From NCBI GenBank assembly GCA_029204225.1, contig CM055097.1:58328869-58392868 (forward strand): a stretch of DNA of 64,000 bases. The letters are read 5' to 3'. Both the position numbers and the translations under genes were made by a program. Below, in pieces: positions 1-12,413 of this stretch. Positions within the stretch are counted from its first letter, which is position 1. Every line of letters starts with the position of its first letter. Source of the DNA: Diphasiastrum complanatum (taxonomy: Eukaryota; Streptophyta; Lycopodiopsida; Lycopodiales; Lycopodiaceae). The notes under the pieces were generated by a model. It saw only the letters and a list, made by a program, of their open reading frames with translations. It made no database searches and had not been told where the DNA came from.

Positions 1-416
1 GGTCAACCGTTGCTAGTTGACTTTGTAGGAATTCGTAAGTCATCGTCGCTGGTCGACTTCGTTGATAATCGTAAGTAGGTTGCTTATGTTTAAAAAACAG
101 TTGAGGAGAGTTGACTCTGGTCATTCGTAGGAGGTCGTAAGAAGGTCACTTGCGGTGATCGACGGGATTCCGCAAGTGCCCGTAGATGGTAACCTATGGG
201 TTTAACGACTCCCTTGCGGTTTGCGGTTTGAGTCGTGCTTCTCCGTAAACAATTTTTTAACGGTTCCCTTCGGTCAGACCATAATCTGGCAATGACTTTG
301 CGGTTCTGCCTGATTCAACTTTGCGTGTAATTCTGCAGACTGATTCTGAGAGATAGAATTCTTTGAGAGTAGAAGGAGGGCGAAGAGATGAGTAGGAGAA
401 GATTAGAATTCCAACA
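1..416 (-). repeat. 3' LTR of A1 (partial)
   Basis: Near-identical to 4295-4710 over its whole visible length. It lies directly beyond a polypurine tract (minus-strand TTAAGGGGGAG at 428-417) and begins TGTTGG at 416. It is cut by the window start. Confidence 0.93.
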
Positions 417-473
417 CTCCCCCTTAAGCTTGCTGCTATGAATCTGGACTCAAATTGAGATTTAATAATTCTA

Positions 474-1457
474 TTAGAGTAGAATGTTTGTCCTTTGACA
501 ATTTTTTGCCAGAATGTCAGCCAACATATTGTCTGTGTGATAGTAACTTAGTGCAACGTCTTCATTCTGAACCTTCTCTCTGAGAAAATGAAGTTGAACC
601 TCTATATGTTTGGTCCTTGTGTGAGTTTGTCGGTTTAATGATAGAGCTATACAACTCTGATTGTCGCACTGGAGTATAGTTGGACCAATTTGTGAAAATC
701 TCAGATCATGTAGTAGTCTTCTAAGCCATAAAATCTCCTTCACTGCTGATGTAGTTGCGACATATTCTGATTCCATAGAGGATATATTCCATGGAATGGG
801 TCCTCCTACAAGAAAGCAAATGTAGCCAGAGGTGGATTTTCTGGTATCTATGTCTCCTGCCCAGTCTGAATCAGAATAGGTAATCAAAGAGAGTGCAGCT
901 TCTGTATTTCCATTGTAACTCAAGGCATAGTGCTTTGAGGATTGAATGTACTTCAGAACACTTTGTGAAGCTTTCCAGTGTTGTAGGCCTGGATTGGACA
1001 TGAATTGCAACAACGTGCTTACAGCATATGCTAGATCAGGTCGTGTGCAAATCATAGAGTACATGAGAGAACCTATGATAGACTGATAAGGGTAATTGCG
1101 TATTTCTTGATGATCTGCGTTTGTTCTGGGAAACATGTCTTTGGATAGCTTGCATCCTGGATCCATAGGAATGTCTATGGGCTTGCAATCCTCCATGTCA
1201 TATCTTCGAAGTACATTAAACAGTGTCTTGGAATCAGCCGCTTTAGTGCTAGAGTAGTTTTGCAGATAGCAAGCCGTAGAGATAGCTTCTACCAAAAAGG
1301 TTTGAGGTAAATGTGAATTTGCTATCATGGATCGTGCAGCTTCCAACAATGTGCGGTTCTTCCGCTCTGCTACTCCGTTCTTTTGTGGAGTGTAGCTCGT
1401 AGTAAATTGGTGGTGCACGCCACATGAAGATAGGTAGTCCTTCATCTCATTTGACAA
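474..1457 (-). pseudogene. A1 integrase joined in frame to RT end and RNase H
   Basis: A 327-residue open frame. The first ~75 residues are the integrase end of a copia polyprotein (TTSYTPQKNGVAERKNRTLL). At about residue 81 it switches to the far end of reverse transcriptase (NVLRRYDMEDCKPID), then continues through the RT tail (YQSIIGSLMY...RPDLAYAV) into RNase H (SDSDWAGD...STSGY) and the tail H.RTKHIEVQLHFLRE. In A2 the same two points lie about 1.28 kb apart, so the integrase C-terminus and the RT catalytic core (YVDD box) are deleted without breaking the frame. The junction shows only a couple of shared bases, as in end joining or RT template jumping. The product would lack polymerase activity. 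Confidence 0.88.
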
Positions 1458-1740
1458 GAAATCTTTGCCTGAATCGGACCATAGGGCCTTGATCCTCTAA
1501 TCAGTTTGATTCTTAGCGTATTGCTTGAAGTCTTTGAAGCAATGAAATGCTTCTAACTTGTTCTTAATGATCATTACACTGGCAAATCACGAGTAATCAT
1601 CAATGAATGTGATAAAATACAAAGCTTGACCTAATGAAGATACGCTCGTAGGACCACACAAGTCACTGTATATCAGTGACAAGATGGACTTCGTCCTTTT
1701 GGCTTGTCCTCTGGGAAATCTCGTTCTAGATTATTTTCCT
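1458..1740 (-). pseudogene. A1 integrase core, interrupted
   Basis: Minus-strand translation gives the copia integrase core (DSG followed by FLSNEM near 1475-1430), in frame with the downstream 474-1457 frame. A stop at about 1498-1500 separates it from the upstream pre-integrase region. Homologous to 32510-32800 of A2. Confidence 0.75.
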
Positions 1741-3161
1741 AGTAGACAATTTTCACAGATAGTTTGATTAGTTGTGGTTACAGCAATTATATTCATGTCC
1801 TTGACCATTTTATTGTGATTCATATACGAGATTGAACGCATGTTTAAATGACCTAATCTTTGATGCCATAAATTTGCATCTGAACAACTCACAGAAAGTG
1901 CAACGTCATGACTCAGTATGTACAAATTTCCTTCTCTATAAGTAGAGAGGATTTTCTTTGAGTTCTCATCTAAAATAGTACATCGGTTGGCAGTGAACAA
2001 AGCTCTATAGCCCTGATCTGTGATCTTGCTAATAGAAAAAAGGTTCTTCATTAATTTGGATACATAAAGTACTCCATTGAGATGCCTAGTGATGCCATCA
2101 GAGAACTGTAGTTGAATAGACCCTTGGCCTTCAACTTGGTGTGAACTGGAGTCACCAAAGAAAATGTATTTTGATTCTGTAGCTATGAGTGTAGAGAAGA
2201 GGTCCTTGCATGGCATCATGTGTTGAGAAGCACTTGAATCGAGATACCAATGATGGGCATCTCTACTGGATTGATCTTGTACCATCAGCGCCTTCTCTTC
2301 ATTTTGAGATCCTTTGACTGTGTCAGAGTTCTCTTTTTGGTGCTGTTGCATCTTCTTCTTTGTTTCATTGTGTGTGAGGATGCGACAGTCCTTGATGTCG
2401 TGGTTGGTTCTTTTGCAATATCTGCAAAATAGCTTGGTCTTGGACGATGAGTGACTATACTGTTGTTATTGTTGTGGTTGTGATGTCGATGGTTGTTCTG
2501 CCTTTGTCTTCTTAGCCTTGAAGCCTTTCTTCTTCTTCGATTGCTGCTTGTTTGAATAGAATGCCATGGATTTGGCACTCGTAGATGTAAACAAGCTTTT
2601 CCTCTTGACTTCTTCCTGCAACAAGCTTGTTGTCAATTTTTGGAAAGACAGCGCAGGAATATGGCTTAGAAGCAACACTAAATTATCGTAGGAGGACGGA
2701 AGACTGGCAAGAAGAGACATGGTAGAGTCTTCTTCTAATATAGGGGAACCTATTACAGCCAGTTGGTTCATCAATTGTTTGAACTCATTCAGATGGTCGC
2801 CGACTGAGGTGCTTTCACTCATTCTAAGTGTTAGTACCTTCCTCCTCAAGAAGAGACGAGTCGAGACATCTGAGTTCTCGTAGATGCTGGTGAGTGTATC
2901 CCATGCTTCTTTGGAAGTAGTGTAGTTGGATACTTGAGCAATTTGAGTGTCTTTAAGGTTTAGAGATACAATGGCAAGAGCCTTACCATCCTTGGCTTCC
3001 CAAGCTAGGAGTTGTTCAGGTTTTGCCGGTCTGGCTATAAAACTGTTAACGTATTCCCATAACTCCTTTTCAATCAGGATCATCCTCATTTTGAACTTCC
3101 ACATGTGGAAGTCATCTCTGTTGAATTTATTGATCAAGCGGATCTCTAAGGTGCCTTCCAT
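1731..3161 (-). pseudogene. A1 gag, zinc knuckle, protease and pre-integrase
   Basis: Gag starts at the ATG at 3161 (MEGTLEIRLINKF) and carries the copia gag core (FHMWKFKMRM, then STRLFLRRKVLTLRM, then NEFKQLMNQLA). A CAA-to-TAA change in a glutamine run stops it at 2468-2466. Reading resumes in the same element through the CCHC knuckle and the protease region (WYLDSSASQHMM; the catalytic D-S-G is D-S-S here) to the pre-integrase box (LWHQRLGHLNMRSI) and CENCLLGK near 1735. The A2 copy keeps DSGAS at the protease site, so the serine is a change private to this copy. Confidence 0.87.
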
Positions 3162-3255
3162 AGTGATCAAAATTATACACAAACAATTTAGAATAGCTTT
3201 TGAAAAAAGATCTTGGACTCTAGTAATCCACTGAACCAATGCTCTGATACAACTT

Positions 3256-4710
<1,455 letters not shown>

Positions 4711-6670
4711 TAGCAATAAATGGAAAGATTTGGGTGTACCTGTGGATCAAGTCACAATCTACACCCCAAATTGGCCCATCATTCATCAAGTTTATAATTG
4801 GCAAATATCCTTGGATTTTCACATAACCCTCCAATTTTATGTTGTTGAGTACCGCAATTCACCAGACCCAACTGTGCATCAATCGGCTATCTTTGCCAAT
4901 GATTTGTCCAGGTTGGCATCCACTACTATGAGATGGGATGATTGCCTACTCCCTAAGTAGTCTAAATAGGATTCACCAAAAACTATTTTCTTAGACATTT
5001 TTTTTTATGTCACATATTCTATGAGTCATTAGGATTCATTAGTAAGATTAGGTGCATAAGATATATGGAACTCTTCAGGGTAGAGTATTTTTTGATTGAG
5101 AAATAGACTTTAGTAACTCAAAGTGCGCAATTGGAGGACATAGCAGCCTAACATATCCAAGAATGACAATTGAATTGTTTTGAAATTTAATAGATTTGAT
5201 TCTAGATATAGAGCTAAAGTTTTTGTGGTCGAAGAAGATGGATATCAAAACTGTTTTCGTATGCTTTCTATTTTTGACTGCTAGGTGATATCTTGAAATT
5301 TCAAAAAAATGTAGTGTCTTGAAGAGTTGGCAATTGAAGGAGGACACAAGAGAGAAATGGAACACAAGAGAAACTAATGGAGGCAAAACCAGCCACCCAA
5401 ACAAAAATGTATCTTCCCATAAATTCTACACCTCACCCTCTAGCCATGGTATGTGAAAACATAATGAAGCAAAGGAGATAGATAACCTAGAACTAAAAAT
5501 CAAGAATGGTGAAGGGCAAATCTCTATCAATATCTATAGAGTTTGGTGACATGCATGTGTTCATGCAACTCTCATGCAATCCAGATTAGCTCCATTTACA
5601 ACTCCACATTATGCATATATTCGTCACATGCCATGCACTACTCCACATGTCTCTCAATGGAGTTTGAGTCCTCACATAGTAATTAACTACCCTTGGGCCC
5701 TAAAAGGTCCTACTTATCAATATGTCATCAAAGGCCTCACTTCCTTACCTAAGGACCCATGATATCTTTTAAAATGGATAAGGACGTAACACTTTCCCCC
5801 TCTTAAATAGGTTCTATCCCCATAACAAAAAGAAAAGAAAAGCCACCAAAAATTGAAATCCTGCATTATTCCTAAGAATCAATAACTTTGCACATGATCT
5901 TCTATTAACTACCATGTGTGAAATTATGATTTGTTAACATAAACACTTAGAACCTTATGATTCGCCAATCATAATTCATTAGATTAAGTCACATATTTAA
6001 CTATTAGACAATACTAGAGAGTATGTTCAAACACACCTCAAAAAAGCAAAAGAATTATTATAAAATAAATCACAAATATTTTGTAAAGTAGACAAACCAA
6101 AAAAATATTATTAAAATCATGGTATTATACACTCATATATGATATTTCCAGTTTTGGCGATTTTTATCAACACTTAAAAGGGAAATTTTGAATGCACATA
6201 TCTATCTCTATAGATCTCCAAATTCAATTTTTTTTTAATAGGCATGTTTCTATAATCATATAGGATATTTAAGAGTAGACAGGCTAAAAAATAAATGTAC
6301 AATGTAGTCCCATATATGAAAATATCGAAGTTTCATCAGTACCCCCACATGTTTGACACATCATATCTTACATATAAGTTGCTCAAAATGAATGTCTCAA
6401 AATTTTTAAATGGTAAATGTATATATGAAAAACACACATGTGAAAGGATTACATATAAGTTGTTCAACATGAATGTCTCAAAATTTTAATCTGTAAATGT
6501 ATATATATGAAGAACACACATGTGAAAGGATTTGATGTGATTCATCATAGTTTATGAGATCATATGATTTTTTGAATAAGTGTTTGAAATGCACACAAAT
6601 TTTTGTTGCACTTTATGAGTGTTAAGTAATTCTAGGTCGAGCCTAAACACATAAGTAGCTTAATGCTCCG
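4711..6670. other. Intergenic AT-rich stretch, no gene seen
   Basis: No family-level coding match on either strand. A 76-residue open frame at 4730-4960 (+) has no recognisable domain. A short tandem duplication lies at 6369-6535. The stretch ends at the target duplication of element E (6671-6675). Confidence 0.6.
6369..6535. repeat. Tandem duplication, two units of about 82 bp
   Basis: The unit running from ACATATAAGTTG to CACACATGTGAAAGGATT occurs twice in direct succession (about 6369-6449 and 6450-6535) with small substitutions and indels. Non-coding. Confidence 0.8.
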
Positions 6671-6675
6671 AGGTG

Positions 6676-6869
6676 TGTTAAATATAATGTATAGTCTAAA
6701 TGTCTAAAGGACTATCATATGCCACGTGGACCACTCGGGTCCCCAACCGTCGCACCTCTGTGACATACACAGAGAGACACCTCTCTGTCACTTTCTATAT
6801 GTAAGGGCTATTGCTCTCATTAACAACATTCAATATATATTCTCTTGTTCTCTCTCTCGTTCCACAATA
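6676..6869 (+). repeat. 5' LTR of element E, 194 bp, with adjacent PBS
   Basis: Starts TGTTAAATATAATG and ends CCACAATA. It is followed at once by TGGTATCAGAGCC (6870-6882), complementary to the 3' end of initiator Met tRNA. A TATA-like CTATATGTAAG lies near 6796. Confidence 0.96.
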
Positions 6870-6882
6870 TGGTATCAGAGCC

Positions 6883-7804
6883 ATCGCTCCTCTGGTGCGC
6901 TGTAGCAAGCGTGTCAGAAACTGATGCTCTAGCAAACACTCTTCTGATCTTCAGGGCCTGCGCTTCCGAAGTGAAATGCTAATCATTGTTGCAACTACTG
7001 TTAGCAGGATTCTGAAAGGAGTTTTATGATGCGGCCCTGGTAGAACTCGCATGTCTAAACCAACGTGAGATTCTAATATGGCTTCACAAGGTCGTACAAT
7101 TATGCGCTGATCTAAAGTGTTGATGTCTCTTATAGCGCCCATCAGAGGTTGTTGTCGCATGCCTACTGCATTGTCACATTTCCAAAAACTGTGCAAATTT
7201 CTTTTGCACTCTTTGCGACATTTGCAAGTTCCAGCGACACCTGTGTTCAACCCGTCGCATTCATCGGCACAATAGTGTAGATTTTGTGACATCCTGACCT
7301 TCAAAATTTTGCAAGGTGTGAGAGAACTGCGAAAGTCTATGACACCTGGTTTCAAAAATTTGCGACTTTTGCGACAAGTCAAATCTATGAAAGTTCTTTG
7401 CTGAAATTTTACGATCTGTACCAGGCTCAAAGAAACTGGCTTTTCCTGCTCTCACAGACTGTGTGACAAACCAGTTGTTTTGAACAACTAGCCTATCAAG
7501 GGGATTTTCTAACTTTTTTCTGAAATTTTAAAGCACATTTTTCAAAAAAATGTTCAATTTGAAGGAATCTTCTGTAATTCCTTGTCCTGAACTAAATCTG
7601 TAAAACATCAATTGTTTTTTACCTTTAAAGTTGGTAGCCCCTGATTCAACAAAGTCAGTGTCATTCAACGAGCTCTGAGAGCTCTGCGATATCTGTAATA
7701 GTTGCATTTCTTTTGCAAACTGTGTGCCAACTTTCCTCTCCCTTGCTACAACCAATTAGCATTCTCATCATTAGTCAGTTAAGGGTCATAAGCCACATCG
7801 AGTG
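6883..7804 (+). other. Element E leader, no coding seen
   Basis: Untranslated leader of about 920 bases between the PBS and the gag start. Open frames on the minus strand here show no recognisable domain. This is long for a copia leader. Confidence 0.6.
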
Positions 7805-8607
7805 ATGGCAGCATCCTTGACTGAAACCCATCGCCTCATCGAAAGGTTCGATGGTTCAAGTTTCCATTTATGGAAGCTAAAAATGTGAATGCTATTGTTT
7901 GAGAAGGATTTACTCAAAATCGTGGAAGGGATTAAACTGAAGCCTAACACAGGAAGTGAAGAGACACTTAGCAAGTGGGAGATGCGTGATGGGCGGGCAT
8001 TACCCCCCATTATTCTGAATTCACGGGATAATGTAATTATCCATGTAAGCCATGCTAAAACCTCTAAAGAGGCTTGGGGCATCTTGGTCGAGACCTTTGA
8101 GTCTCAAGATGTTAATACCCGACTTTTCCTAAGAAAGAAGTTATTTCAAATGAAAATGTCAGATTCGGTTAGCATGGCAGATCACATTAATACTTTTAAA
8201 TCCTTAATGGGGCAGTTAGCCGCAATTGGATCTGCTATTCAAGACACCGATGTTGTTATGATGCTCTTAGGAAGTCTTCCTGAGACGTATGAAAATCTTG
8301 TCGTGTCGTTGGGCACACAGGCAAGATTAACCTTGCAGAAAGTAACATCTTCGTTATTGCAAGAAGAAGTTAGAAGAAAAGATATGGGAATGTCTAGTGA
8401 GACACCCATACTCTTTACGGCGAAGCCAAGAAACATAAATTTAAAAAGAAATTCGATGGCAAGGATCAATCACAATCCTCTGGGAAGAGTGATTATAAAC
8501 CTTCTAAGAAGAAGGGCAAGTGCAACTATTGCAAGAAAGAGGGGCATTACATTAAAGAATGTAAGAAGCTAATTGTCAACAAGAAGAAGAAGGCTGAAGC
8601 GGCCAAT
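7805..8607 (+). pseudogene. Element E gag
   Basis: Gag starts at ATG 7805 (MAASLTETHRL). A TGA at 7886-7888, in the place of an arginine codon (probable CGA to TGA), breaks it, and the frame reopens at 7889 (MLLFEKDLLKIVEG). The gag core follows (STRLFLRKKLFQMKM, then HINTFKSLMGQLAAIGS). A frameshift near 8420 moves the basic tail into the frame of the zinc knuckle CNYCKKEGHYIKEC (8521-8562), which is also the frame of the protease downstream. Structural protein of the virus-like particle; dead in this copy. Confidence 0.9.
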
Positions 8608-11340
8608 GTGGCCTCCAACAGTGAGCCCGAAAAATTGTTTTCGGCCACTAAGTCCTCGAACACCTATCTCTTTACTGGAGACGCTTCTCATTGGTACATT
8701 GATTCTGGAGCTACCCAACACATGACTTCGAAGAAGGAGTGGTTTTCTTCTTTGAATGAAGTTTCCCAAAAAGGGAAGATCTTACTTGGAGATGACAGCA
8801 ACCTTGACATAAAAGGACAGGAAGTTGTTCCTGTGATGTTGTCTGATGGAACTTTTCGATCAATACATGATGTATTGTATGTTCCTTCTTTGACTAAAAA
8901 TCTCCTTTCAGTTAGTAGGATGACTGATCATGGGTTAATGGTCCAGTTCAATGATTCTTCATGCATAGTTGCTGATAAAAAAGGGAACATTGTAGTAGGA
9001 GTAAGGGAAGGCAATTTGTTTATATTGTGCTCTCAAATGCCTCCGACTGCTATGCTAGCATATGGAAACAAATGCACTGATCCAACAATCTGGCATAAAA
9101 GATTTGGCCATGTTGGATTAAGTTCCCTAGAAGTTTTGAAGGCACAAAATCTAGTTCAAGATTTTCATATTAAGTTGCCCTCCAAACTATCTTTATGTGA
9201 ATCCTGTATATTCGGGAAGCAACATAGAAATCCCTTTCCTAAGGAATCTCACTCACGTGCAACTAACACATTAGAGTTAGTGCACTCGGACATTTGTGGT
9301 CCGATTCAGACACTTTCCTTTGATGGAGCAAAATACTTCATCACCTTCATTGATGATTTTTCCCGATATACTGTTGTATATTTTCTGAAAGTTAAATCAG
9401 AAGCAGTTAAATTCTTTAAAGATTACAAGGTGTTTGCTAAAAAGAAAACTTGTAAATCTTTATTGAAGTTGAGATGTGACAATGGAGGAGAGTACATTTC
9501 AACCGCATTCAATCGGTTTTGTGCTGATCATGGCATAGCCCGACAATATATAGTACCGTATTCTCCACAACAAAATGGTGTTGCTGAGAGAAAGAATCGG
9601 ACTTTGGTTGAAAGTGCTAGGTGTATGTTGAAAGATTCTAATCTTTCTAATAAATTTTGAGCAGAAGCAATTGCGACAGCAACATATGTGCAAAATTTAT
9701 TGCCAACAGTTGTTGTGTCTGGAAACTCCATATGAAGGCTGGTGTGGTAAGAAATCGTCGGTCTCTCACCTAAGGTCTTTTGGTTGCACTGCCTATGCCC
9801 ATATTCCTAAAGAAAAACGAAAGGAACTTGATAACAAGAGTGCCAAGTGTATTATGCTTGGTTACAGTACTGAATCTAAAGGATACAAACTGTATAACCC
9901 AGCTACAGGCAAAATAACTGTTAATCGTGATGTTATTTTGATGAGACGTCAGTTTCGTCAGAAACAATGGGAGAAAATTCAACAATTGACACTGATTCAA
10001 ATGAGGTTGTGTGGGAGCTTGAACATTTGGAAGATGATATTCCCACTGAGCTTGCAACTGAACCAGATGAGGAACTAGTGGTAGATATTAATAATGGGGA
10101 AGTAAATTCTGCTCCTCCTATTGCTGATCCTCCAGCTAGTTCCTCTGCAAGTTCTCCTACATTGAGAAGATCTACTAGAGAAAAGAGACCATCCATAAAG
10201 GCCTTGGAGTCAGGATGGAGGTCTTATTTTGCCTTAAGTGCATTAACTGATTCAGAGCCTCAAACTTTGAAACAAGCACTTAAAAGTTCACATGCTGAAG
10301 AGTGGAAAAAGACATTAGACACTGAGTTTAATTCGCTTACTAAAAACAATACATGGTCACTAACGTCACTTCCAAGTAACAGGAAGGTTGTTGGTTGTAA
10401 ATGGCTCTTTAAACAGAAGTTTAAAGCAGATGGTTCATTAGATCGATATGAAGCTCGATTAGTGGCCAAAGGATATTCACAAGTCGAAGGCATCTATTAT
10501 AATGATACATTCTCACCGGTTGTCAAGACGACTTCCATCAGAACCTTACTTGCAATTGCTACAGCTAAGGACATGTTTATACATCAGATGGATGTAAAAA
10601 CAGCCTTTCTGAATGGAAGATTAGAAGAAGAGATTTATATGCAACAACCGGAAGATACATTAAGCTTGGGAACGAGAGTCTAATGTGTAAACTACACAAA
10701 ACTATTTATGGACTAAAACAATCACCTAGAGCTTGGTATCAGCGTATAGATGCTTATCTAAAGTCAAAAGGATTTAGTGATGGACATGCAGATTCAAATA
10801 TCTATATCTGACAGAAGCAAAGTTCATTGGTAGTTATAGCATTATATGTTGATGATGCTATACTAGTGAGCAATGATCTCACTTTTATGAACTATTGCAA
10901 GTCAAGATTTTCTGCTGAGTTTGAGATGGTAGACTATGGTGATCTACACTATTGTCTAGGTATTCAAGTTAAAAGGAATAAGCAGCTTAAGACAATACAC
11001 CTCAGCCAGAAGAAATATATACAAGAATTGTTACAGAAGTTTGCAATGACTAACTATAAGCCTGTGAGCACACCTATGGAGAACAACTTGAAGTTATCCA
11101 AAGATATGTTTCCACAAAACGAAGAACAACAAGTACTGATGGAAGAAATTCCATATCAAAGTGTTGTTGGCAGTTTAATGTATGCTGCAATATCTACTAG
11201 ACCTGATATTGCTTTTGCAGTTAGTGTTGTCAGTCAGTTTCTAAGTAATCCTGGTCATCTTCATTGGATAGTTGTTAAGAGAATACTAAGATATTTGAGT
11301 GGAACTTCTGGCTTTGGTATTACATTAAGTCAATATGTTT
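8608..11340 (+). pseudogene. Element E pol: protease, integrase, RT
   Basis: Protease WYIDSGATQHMT (from 8692), pre-integrase WHKRFGHVGLSSLEV, and integrase with DICGP, FITFIDDFSRYTVVYF, LRCDNGGEYIS and NGVAERKNRTLVE (the D,D,E signature). TGG-to-TGA stops integrase at 9658. Integrase C-terminus, linker and RT then run in shifted pieces: 9671-10078, 9967-10683 (AEEWKKTLDTEF, KARLVAKGYS-type box, MDVKTAFLNGRLEEEIYM) and 10827 on, with YVDD at about 10845-10856. A further stop lies near 10809. The RT tail (STRPDIAFAVSVVSQFLSNPG) is intact. The sense frame ends at 11340, where the sequence flips strand. Confidence 0.93.
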
Positions 11341-11673
11341 CGTCCGAGCATGGAATCGAGGATTCTTCGTCATAGCAATGCAACTCTTGCTATCACATTT
11401 AAGAATTGTTCATTGATGTTCTTGGGAAGTTAAGAGATCATTGAGTAATCTCCTTAACCAGATAATTTCTTTGGTTGCCTGACATGCTGCTACATACTCA
11501 GCTTCTGCACTGGAAAGAGATATAGTTGGCTGCTTCTTACTTGTCCAAGAAATAACTCCAGAACCAAGCATGAAACAATATCCTGATGTCGACCTTCTTT
11601 CATTAATATCACCTGCCCAGTCAGCATCACAGAAACCGATTAATCTTAATACATTGTTAGAAACATTTTGACT
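11328..11673 (-). pseudogene. Inverted RNase H segment inside element E
   Basis: The minus strand reads copia RNase [20 protein letters not shown], then [36 protein letters not shown] and SCIAMTKNPRFHARTKHID. This is the domain that should follow the RT tail on the plus strand. AGTCAATATGTTT (11328-11340) and its near-exact reverse complement AAACATTTTGACT (11661-11673) bound the flipped block. Beyond it the sequence goes straight to the polypurine tract, so the last part of RNase H is missing as well. One stop lies within. Confidence 0.92.
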
Positions 11674-11682
11674 AAGTGGGAG

Positions 11683-11876
11683 TGTTAAATATAATGTATA
11701 GTCTAAATGTCTAAAGGACTATTATATGCCACGTGGACCACTTGGGTCCCCAACCGTCGCACCTCTGCGACATACACAGAGAGACACCTCTCTGTCACTT
11801 TCTATATGTAAGAGCTATTGCTCTCATTAACAACATTCAATATATATTCTCTTGTTCTCTCTCTCGTTCCACAATA
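11683..11876 (+). repeat. 3' LTR of element E, 194 bp
   Basis: Same ends and length as the 5' LTR, with four substitutions. Preceded by AAGTGGGAG and followed by the AGGTG target duplication at 11877-11881. Confidence 0.96.
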
Positions 11877-12413
11877 AGGTGCAGCAAGCGTCATTCAAAT
11901 TTGCACTAGAGCATCAATTGTAATATCATTCTTACCCAACTGGACATGTTGAGTCTTGATTTAGTCATAAAATTTTGAGTTTTGTGGGTATCGTTGGAGT
12001 ATTTCACCTATTCATCTCTAGGTAGTTGTGGAAGGTCGGTAAGTGGAAGAGTAGTGGTGCAAGCTACTAGTTCACTCCAATGCTCACTTCACTCAGTGGC
12101 GACTTTATAACTCAGGTAGCCAGCAACGAATGCATGCAGAGTACGAGATATCTGTCTCTCTCTCTCTCTCGATAGCTATGTATGTATATATATATAGTAG
12201 TGAATGCGGTTAATCCCCATATTTTAATGCATGCATGCTGCAGGCAAATATGCAACCTTAATGACGATCGAGCAGTGACTATAGCTTGCCTAAGATGTTA
12301 AATCTTCAGACAAGATATATATTGTGATTGAATTATGTAGTAGTAATGTTGGTTTGAGTTTATGTAGTAGTATTGTTGGCTTGAGTTGAGCAGCTGTGTG
12401 TGAAGCTTGGGGA

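Larger units (their letters stand above)
6676..11876 (+). mobile_element. Complete Ty1-copia element E with TSD AGGTG
   Basis: LTRs at 6676-6869 and 11683-11876 are both 194 bp and differ at four positions by eye (about 2 percent). The 5-bp duplication AGGTG lies at 6671-6675 and 11877-11881. The PBS TGGTATCAGAGCC follows the 5' LTR directly (6870-6882) and the purine tract AAGTGGGAG precedes the 3' LTR. LTRs begin TGTTA and end CAATA, so they end in TA instead of CA. Internal order is leader, gag, protease, integrase, RT, then an inverted RNase H block. Several stops and frameshifts make it non-autonomous today, although LTR similarity says it inserted recently. It stops about 530 bp short of the GNAT start codon, so it lies in that gene's upstream region. 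Confidence 0.97.

Noticed and set aside
6951-7755. Minus-strand frames of 159, 64 and 75 residues
   Set aside because: They lie in the leader of element E, opposite to its sense, and show no domain or splice evidence.
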